Assembly (NCBI GenBank): GCA_037179515.1
Contig: JAXCGZ010015174.1
Location: 120,001-135,000 of the forward strand
Direction: 5' to 3'
Origin: Halocaridina rubra
Lineage: Eukaryota > Arthropoda > Malacostraca > Decapoda > Atyidae
Length of the DNA: 15,000 nt
Positions 9,461-15,000 of this stretch are shown here, piece after piece. The notes under the pieces were generated by a model, which saw nothing but the letters and a program-made list of their open reading frames with translations, was not told where the DNA came from and made no database searches. The position numbers and the translations under genes are program-made. Each line of letters starts with the position of its first letter. Within the stretch, counting starts at the first letter, position 1.

Positions 9461-9907
9461 AATAAGTATACTAAATCAGAAATATCAATATATATACAAT
9501 GGAGACTGGCATTCAGAAGTAAGAACAGTTCTATACTTATACTTCATAGTAATGCTCATTCTAACACAGTCTCTTTTAATATTTAAATTCCTGCTGTCAT
9601 AATCAATGTATATATATAGAGCATAAGTGGCAACTCGCTGGCTCCACAATTTGTCAATGGGAGTTCTATCTATTCTCTAAACAGTTGCGGCATGTGGCAC
9701 AAACATTTATGCAAATGGCGGTACTACCGATGTCTTATCAGTATTTATGCAATAACAGCATGCAACAATCTATTGACTGCAATAAAATGTAGGCACAATT
9801 ATCGCCTAGCTTCGCTGGAAAAAAACACACACACAAAAAATCAAAGACAGCAACGTTCTTTTAGCATTGTACGGAGCCTCTGTCCGGCTCAGAGTCGAGT
9901 GAAATGT

Positions 9908-9910
<3 letters not shown>
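9461..9910 (-). other. Non-coding interior, present only in the inner copy
   Basis: Sequence without recognisable coding or RNA features. No counterpart is seen in the outer element, which jumps from the block matching about 12,220 to the block matching about 9,460. Confidence 0.5.

Positions 9911-9988
<78 letters not shown>
9911..9988. repeat. (GA)39 microsatellite inside the inner element
   Basis: A pure GA run of 78 bp; on the element strand it is (TC)39. ORFs across it are Arg/Glu or Ser/Leu artefacts. Confidence 0.97.
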
Positions 9989-9992
<4 letters not shown>

Positions 9993-12040
9993 CTGGGCGA
10001 CCGTGAAATACGTTGCGGTTTCCACCCATGTGTCAGCTGAGACGGGCCTCTTCCTTTTTACTTGTACTGAAAATAAAAAATTGTCGCAGAGTATCTCTAA
10101 TAATAAAATAAATAAACAAATGAACGTGAACAAACTTTTAGGAATGACTATCGATAGAGTCTTACGTTTATTGTCAGAGGGCTATTCTTATTTCCTCATT
10201 AACAAAAACAAAAGCAAAAAGAACTTAGTGTACAACTGCAGAACTGTCGAAGCATAAATCCATTCCTTTCTGTTTAATCTTGATAAGGACTTTACTGTAA
10301 CAGCATACACATCCTTGTCTATTATGACAATCTCTCTCTTTTCTTGCTATAAATCAGAGGGTTGAGTCGAAGCACACACACTCTGATGAAATTAAAGCAA
10401 AAGATTAAAATCATATGTGACAATATCTTTACTACTATCAACAAAAGTACAAATATCTTTTTCTTAACAGACGTCTTATAATGACTTAAATATCATTAGT
10501 TTTAAATTTAAAACTCAGCAAATAATCTCTAATAATCTCAATTATCTTTAATTAACTCAATTGTAATCTAAAATTCATGAAAATGATAGGGATTAACCAT
10601 AGTTATCTCTAGATAATCTTTTCAAAACTCTTTAAATAAGATTTTAAAGATTTCTTCAATACAAAAACTATATAACAAAAACGGGAATCTGAAAAAATAT
10701 AAAAAGTCTGTCCCTGTGTATGCAATAATAAAAACAAAAAGTATATTTCATTAGCAACAGTAAAGAATGCATTTTGCTTAAGTTTCAAAATCTCGTACGG
10801 AGTTGTACATAAACAATTCAAACATAAAATATATATATTCTTTTACTATCTCGAATTTGACTTATTTAAATTACTATACAACAGAATTTCCTTCAGAACG
10901 GGGAGAAGTTCGACTTATAACTATTCTGTCTGCTTTTACGGGGGTTGCGCATGTGGGCGCTGTTTTTTTCCTGTTCTTTTGGCTTCTGGATCAACTTCTG
11001 CTCTCTCAAATACGGGAAACAGCCGTGTAACATTCTTGTTGTCATTTCGTGTCAGCTCTCACTCTTTCTTTATGGCCAAGCTGAAATAATTTTGATAAAA
11101 CATTATCATGGCTAAAACTCGCAAAGTTTTATTTTATCAATCTAACATATCTCTTCAGACAAATAATGTATATACTGCAGCTAGCAAAGAAAATAAAGAA
11201 TCATTCATAGATTCACGTCCTTTATCACGTAACATCTATCTTGGAATCTCTCGGAAATCGAATAATAATCTCAATGGCGGAGTAGGGGACAAAACAAAAA
11301 TAAAACAAACTTGGCATTTCAACCATATCTGGGCAGGTGGAGAATTACTTTCTCAAACATATCCCTCACTAGATATTGCAACAGCGCATCACCTCCCATA
11401 AATACACTCTGATATGGCATGCAGAAGGACCTGGCGGAGCAGGGGAACGATCCTCGCAGACTCCCCAATCATGCTTCCTAACGGTGCTTTCCGCGATTTC
11501 ACCCCCTAGAGCAACCCCCCCCATTATACCCCCAGTCATTCATACTCATTCGCTATCACATTCGCTATATCACTTACAAAACAATCGTCCCCTTTCTGTA
11601 AAATTCCCTTTAATTTACAACGTTGGTTGTAAGAAGAGTAAGGGTGAAATCTCGGTTGAGCCGTGCGGTCACAGACTTCCTCACCAGTCCTAGGTCCCAT
11701 TCTCACGAACAAACAAACATTCTACTCCCTTGAAGCTACGTTTGGGTGACACTGAAAAACCTTCCCTATTCTAGGACAGCACAAATTCCTCTAATTTACT
11801 CTTACTTTCGCCTGCATAGCGCGAAATAAAAAAACTCATCTCTAAACAATATCACAAAATTTCTTATTCTTCAAAAATAAAATGCCACACACGTATCGTA
11901 ATGTTAATCCCTTCATCATAACAACATTAAAAAACAATCTGTCATTTATGTCTTTCTTTCGCTAAAACATTACTCCCGCGGAGAAAAAAAACAAACAAAA
12001 AAGAAAGAACCTTGAAAACAGGCGCAATCTTAACACTCTA
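9989..12040 (-). other. Non-coding interior of the inner element, central section
   Basis: About 2 kb with no RT, RNase H, integrase or protease motif in any frame. Plus-strand ORFs at 11108-11401 (97 codons) and 11376-11693 (105 codons) run against the element and resemble nothing I know. The composition is AT-rich with A runs; the 11450-11700 part is more C-rich. Confidence 0.55.
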
Positions 12041-12044
12041 TTTC

Positions 12045-12420
12045 TTACGCTTTAAGAAATTTATATAAAAATGATTTTACACGTACTTTAAAATATCAAG
12101 GATCAGTACAATTACTACAGATTTATAATAACGAGGTTGGGAGATCGAATGGTCACTTCCACATTCCTTTCTCGAAAATCACACGTGTTCTAAGTAAAAC
12201 CTTAAAAGCAGATTCAAGTATATTACTCACTATAATTCTTACACTTAAGAAATTAATATACTGTAATAGTGATTTCACGTGCATTAAATTTGTCAATTAA
12301 AAAATCGATACATTCGCGTTCTTAAAATTCAATCTAAGCATTAATACAAATAAATGGAACGCACTTCCAACGAAATTTCTTTACATTACTCAAATTATAG
12401 CAAAAAACGGAGTTTATTAC
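12045..12420 (-). repeat. Diverged tandem duplication, about 190-bp unit
   Basis: The segment starting TTTAAGAAATTTATATAAA with ATTTTACACGT (about 12052-12090) recurs as CTTAAGAAATTAATATACTG with ATTTCACGTGC (about 12244-12284). Each is followed by a CACTTCCA motif (about 12155 and 12365). Divergence is high, so the period is approximate. Confidence 0.5.
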
Positions 12421-12620
12421 TGCTTATAGCTATTAGTACAAATTATCCATGTTAGTAATGGGTACAGAAATTCTACTTTTATCAACTTATTAGGCGCCAC
12501 ACCCCTCATAGGCGGGTTGGCTGAGTCAAAGCATAACTACAAGATAAAATGGCGGCGTCCACCGACCTCAATTTCTTTTACTAATTGTCCCATTACTCAC
12601 TGGATACAGATCACAAGTAC
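12220..12620 (-). repeat. Conserved non-coding block after gag, copy in inner element
   Basis: The reverse complement aligns with 13940-14310 of the outer element at about 80% by eye. Shared landmarks: TATCCAGTGAGTAATGGGAC, AAAAGAAATTGAGGTC, CCGCCATTTTA, ATGCTTTGACTCAGCCA, GTAGAATTTCTGTACCCATT, ATAGCTATAAGCAGTAAT and TATATTAATTTC. It starts right after the gag-like stop codon, where pol would be in a complete element. The shared CCAGTGAGT could be a splice donor, but nothing tests that here. Confidence 0.85.
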
Positions 12621-13027
12621 TTAGCTATTTTAAGGAGGTGGTCCTGAAGAACTTCATGGCAGAAGGCAAGGAAGGAGGGGGTTTTCCTTTCTGGGCGCTG
12701 GAGGTTCCCGTCCAATTCTCTATCTCTCGAGTAAAATCGACGAATCGCCATCTTCTTTGTCGGATCCGGCAACTTATACTTCTTGTAATGGGCATTTTCA
12801 CTCAATGCCCCGGTCACACTTTGGCTCAGTGCGACGGTGACTTCCATGAATACTTTCGTTGATACTTTTACTGCTGGGGAGGGGCCTTGCCAATACGGAG
12901 GCGGGGGAGAGTGGCTGGATCTCATAATATGATACTGTAAGTGAAGGGGGAGCTCTGACTTTCTCGGTGTCACTCTCTCACTGCTGGTAAGCGTCTTGAA
13001 GTTTCTTCACTTGTACTTTTCTTCCAT
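12611..13027 (-). pseudogene. Degraded gag-like ORF of the inner element
   Basis: An ATG at 13027 (element strand) lies 69 nt after the primer binding site. Its frame hits TGA at 13009-13007 and is then open for about 131 codons to a TGA at 12613-12611. Homology to the outer gag-like ORF shows at GAAGAAACTTCAAGACGC (18 identical bases) and, in a shifted frame, at a VAGSDKEDGDSSIL segment that parallels VAEYD.EDACDGDSAIL in the outer copy. The last residues (KIAKYL versus KLANYL) match in the long frame. It is about 200 nt shorter than the outer copy before the insertion-equivalent point. It therefore has deletions, shifts and stops, and is unlikely to give a working Gag. Confidence 0.65.
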
Positions 13028-13095
13028 AGATGCTATATATTTTTTTCTTCTATTTTTTTTCTTCTTTCTCTTCGGTAAAGTGTCGGCGTGGATTG

Positions 13096-13113
13096 ATCCC
13101 ACCGCTGCCACCA
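13096..13113 (-). promoter_or_regulatory. Primer binding site, tRNA-Leu, 18-nt match
   Basis: The element strand reads TGGTGGCAGCGGTGGGAT, one base after the CA that ends the 5' LTR. It is complementary to the last 18 nt (including CCA) of animal leucine tRNAs of the GCTGCCA acceptor type, as I recall that tRNA sequence. This fixes the element orientation as -. Confidence 0.88.
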
Positions 13114-13114
13114 C

Positions 13115-13745
13115 TGACGTAAGGCTATTTTACTTCCTACGTTATATAATTATAATTATGATAGCGTGGTTGGTGAAAGACATCTTCTTTATATATTTCT
13201 TTATTCTTATTTTAACATCTATGTACTCAGAGCTCCTATTACTACAGTTCCTGTCACGACTAATTCCTGAGTCCCACCCCCAAAAGGGGGAGGCTAACTC
13301 AGCTGTACTGTGTTAACTCTGCTGCTGGCAAGGCCCGGTCTCTAACTCTACTCACTGTGCCTGCCCTGGGTGGTTCTTGAAATACCCTAAGGGCAGGGCG
13401 TGGCTTGACATCCAGTCCTGCAAATCAACTCCAGGTTCGAAGTGGAGTCCCGCCTATTTTGGGGAGGGGCTATTCCAACGAGCCTATTGCAAAGGAGTGG
13501 GTGGTAATCGCCTATTGCCATTGGGTATCTCCCCCGGGCATGTACTTCACATTTAGGACAAGTGTTTCTGTGTGGTATGGGGAATAAAGGACTGGTTTAT
13601 ATCTCTCACCCTCTTGAGATATTTGATACGCCAGATGCCGAGTCCCACGGGACCAGCTATATATCTTACCATAGGCCTCATCCTATTACACACTGGAGAG
13701 AGTGTTTAATGTTTCCTTTGACACCTAGCCAAAAGTCCTACGACA
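13115..13745 (-). repeat. 5' LTR of the inner element
   Basis: Matches 6607-7237 with two transitions in 631 bp (99.7%). As the 5' LTR it holds the promoter: TATAAA is the complement of 13596-13601, with AATAAA as the complement of 13200-13205. It abuts the outer element at 13746 head to head. Confidence 0.95.
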
Positions 13746-13939
13746 CCCCTACCAGGCGTTATCTGTTGCTGAATATGACTAAGAAGATGCCTGTGATGGT
13801 GATTCGGCGATTTTACAACAGATATGGATGACGTCGGCGAGAAAACCATCGAGCCCAGAAGAAAGAAAAAAAAAAACCTCCAGTGCCAGTGGCCATTCCA
13901 TTCTTCAAGCAGCATCCCAAATTGGCTAATTACTTGTAA
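13746..13939 (+). pseudogene. Gag-like ORF of the outer element, C-terminal part
   Basis: It continues the frame that ends FEKQRP before the insertion, giving a short LSVAEYD segment, a TAA at 13780-13782, then EDACDGDSAILQQIWM. The inner copy has AAA (Lys) where this TAA stands. A run of 11 A residues (13866-13876) then shifts the frame by one. After it the sequence reads PPVPVAIPFF and ends KLANYL before TAA 13937-13939, matching the inner copy's end (KIAKYL and stop). So the C-terminus is homologous but carries one stop and one homopolymer frameshift. Its function is not known beyond presumed Gag. Confidence 0.6.
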
Positions 13940-14310
13940 TTTTTATCCAGTGAGTAATGGGACTATTATTAAAAGAAATTGAGGTCAGAGGACTCCGCCA
14001 TTTTACTTTGTAGATATGCTTTGACTCAGCCACCCTGCATATAAAAGGGAGTATGGCTTCAGTAAATTAGTAGAAGTAGAATTTCTGTACCCATTACTAA
14101 ACTAGATAATTTGTAATGATAGCTATAAGCAGTAATGAACTCGTTTTTGTTATAATTAGAACAATATTACGAGTAATTGCGTTTGAAGGGTATTCAATTT
14201 ACTTTATTATTGCCTAAGTTAAGTATTAAACAGGCGAAGGAATTGATTTTAATTAAGAAAAAAATTAATATACGTGTAAAATTATTATTATATTAATTTC
14301 CTAAAGTGAA
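13940..14310 (+). repeat. Conserved non-coding block after gag, copy in outer element
   Basis: Counterpart of 12220-12620 in opposite orientation. It contains a TATAAAAGGG (14040-14049) with a TTCAGTA 20 bp further on. The inner copy lacks this TATA, so I do not call a promoter. Confidence 0.85.
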
Positions 14311-14434
14311 AGTAGAGCAATTTTACCTAGTAATGTTTGCAAAAGTGACAGTGTTTAAGAACCAAATATAAGTTGTAGAGTTTTTATATACTCCGAAATG
14401 CACGTAAGAATTATATTGAGAAACAAACTGGGAT

Positions 14435-14970
14435 CCGTTTTTTATTATTCTTATTATGATCATGATTATTATTATTATTATAATTATTACATTAGCTGTT
14501 CTTGTTGCCATCTCTCCATGGCCCTTCTGCTAATTATTATGTTCATAATGATATCAGTAGTAACCAAATGATTTGTATTTTTATTTTGAATTCATGCTTT
14601 TATGTTACTGTAGTCACTGTTGATAAGAGTATTTCTTTAGTGGCTATTCTCAGCAGTACATGACTTTTCTTTTTGATATCTATAGTACACTAATGTTATG
14701 TATCAGTTACTCAGCTACGTCTTAAGTATCTTGGAATAGTAATCTAATGGTGTAGACACATACTTACAATTACCACCCTATTTCCAGGCAGCCCCGACCT
14801 GCAATTTTCAATTTTTTTTCACAAACCAGTCCCTTTTATCCATTGGAAAGATTGCAAGCGCCTGCAGATGCAGGGGAGGCGAAGTATACCTTTTGAGTGC
14901 TTACATATGGCCATTGTTTGTACGCAGAGTTCATATCTGTTCTCTCTTGCAATTGTAAAAGCGACATTAG
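14435..14970 (+). repeat. Conserved non-coding block, copy in outer element
   Basis: Counterpart of 8935-9460 in opposite orientation. A short ATT-rich stretch (about 14464-14483) has grown relative to the inner copy. No long ORF is present. Confidence 0.82.
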
Positions 14971-15000
14971 GCCCTAGTTTCCGGCCCTAGAATCTACTAC

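Larger units (their letters stand above)
6607..13745 (-). mobile_element. Inner LTR retrotransposon, complete, non-autonomous (LARD-like)
   Basis: A 7139-bp element on the - strand. It has identical-length 631-bp LTRs at both ends, TG...CA limits, an 18-nt primer binding site next to the 5' LTR and a purine tract next to the 3' LTR. The interior (7238-13114, about 5.9 kb) carries only a broken gag-like remnant (12611-13027). No frame on either strand shows protease, RT, RNase H or integrase motifs. The flanks CGCCC and CCCCT share CCC, consistent with an imperfect 4-bp target duplication. Position of the primer site and LTR style suggest Ty3/Gypsy-type replication machinery supplied in trans, but without pol the superfamily cannot be fixed. 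Confidence 0.88.
13746..15000 (+). mobile_element. Outer LTR retrotransposon, continuation after the nested insertion
   Basis: It resumes in the middle of the gag-like ORF, then carries two non-coding blocks (13940-14310 and 14435-14970) homologous and colinear to the interior of the inner element on the opposite strand. About 2.7 kb found in the inner element (9,460-12,220) is represented here by only about 120 bp. No pol motifs are seen. The element continues past the window end. Confidence 0.8.

Noticed and set aside
11108..11693. Two + strand ORFs of 97 and 105 codons in the inner element
   Set aside because: Antisense to the element, no recognised domain, no counterpart in the outer copy. 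Chance ORFs of this length are expected in about 6 kb.
14040..14065. TATAAAAGGG with a TTCAGTA initiator-like site
   Set aside because: The spacing is short (about 21 bp to the initiator A), and the homologous inner sequence has no TATA, so no conserved promoter is supported.

Overview
The window reads as repeat-rich animal nuclear DNA, most likely from an arthropod and plausibly a decapod crustacean. It has decayed non-LTR retrotransposons, very long pure microsatellites ((CT)46, (TA)41, (AT)46, (GA)39 and hundreds of bases of (ATT)n), and no bacterial-style gene packing. The taxon is an inference from this texture. I see no host protein-coding gene, tRNA or rRNA.

Layout. 1-1420: the 3' half of a CR1/Jockey-type LINE, broken by two in-frame stops, with its 3' UTR. 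1442-3219: a microsatellite desert with (CT)n, (TA)n, (AC)n(AT)n and a long (ATT)n array that switches strand at a perfect palindrome. 3220-5180: a 5'-truncated RTE-like LINE with in-frame stops, a 3' UTR hairpin and an (ATT)n tail, so (ATT)n lies on both sides of it. 5390-5482: (AT)n.

5484-15000: the main structure is two related LTR retrotransposons, one nested inside the other in opposite orientation. The outer, older element (+ strand) starts with a 602-bp LTR (5484-6085), then a primer binding site and a gag-like ORF that is cut at 6606. The inner element (6607-13745, - strand) is complete end to end. It has two 631-bp LTRs differing at only two positions, an 18-nt primer binding site matching the 3' end of a tRNA-Leu, and a polypurine tract. 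The outer element resumes at 13746, inside the same gag-like ORF, and runs off the window.

The inner element is structurally young, yet about 5.9 kb of internal sequence holds only a degraded gag-like remnant and no protease, reverse transcriptase, RNase H or integrase. That is the architecture of a large non-autonomous LTR element (LARD-like) moved in trans by a partner not in this window. The non-coding interior is recognisably shared (about 75-85% by eye) between inner and outer copies in two blocks, so it belongs to the family and is not random filler. Because the copies lie in opposite orientation, the locus also contains long imperfect inverted repeats that could form dsRNA if transcribed through.
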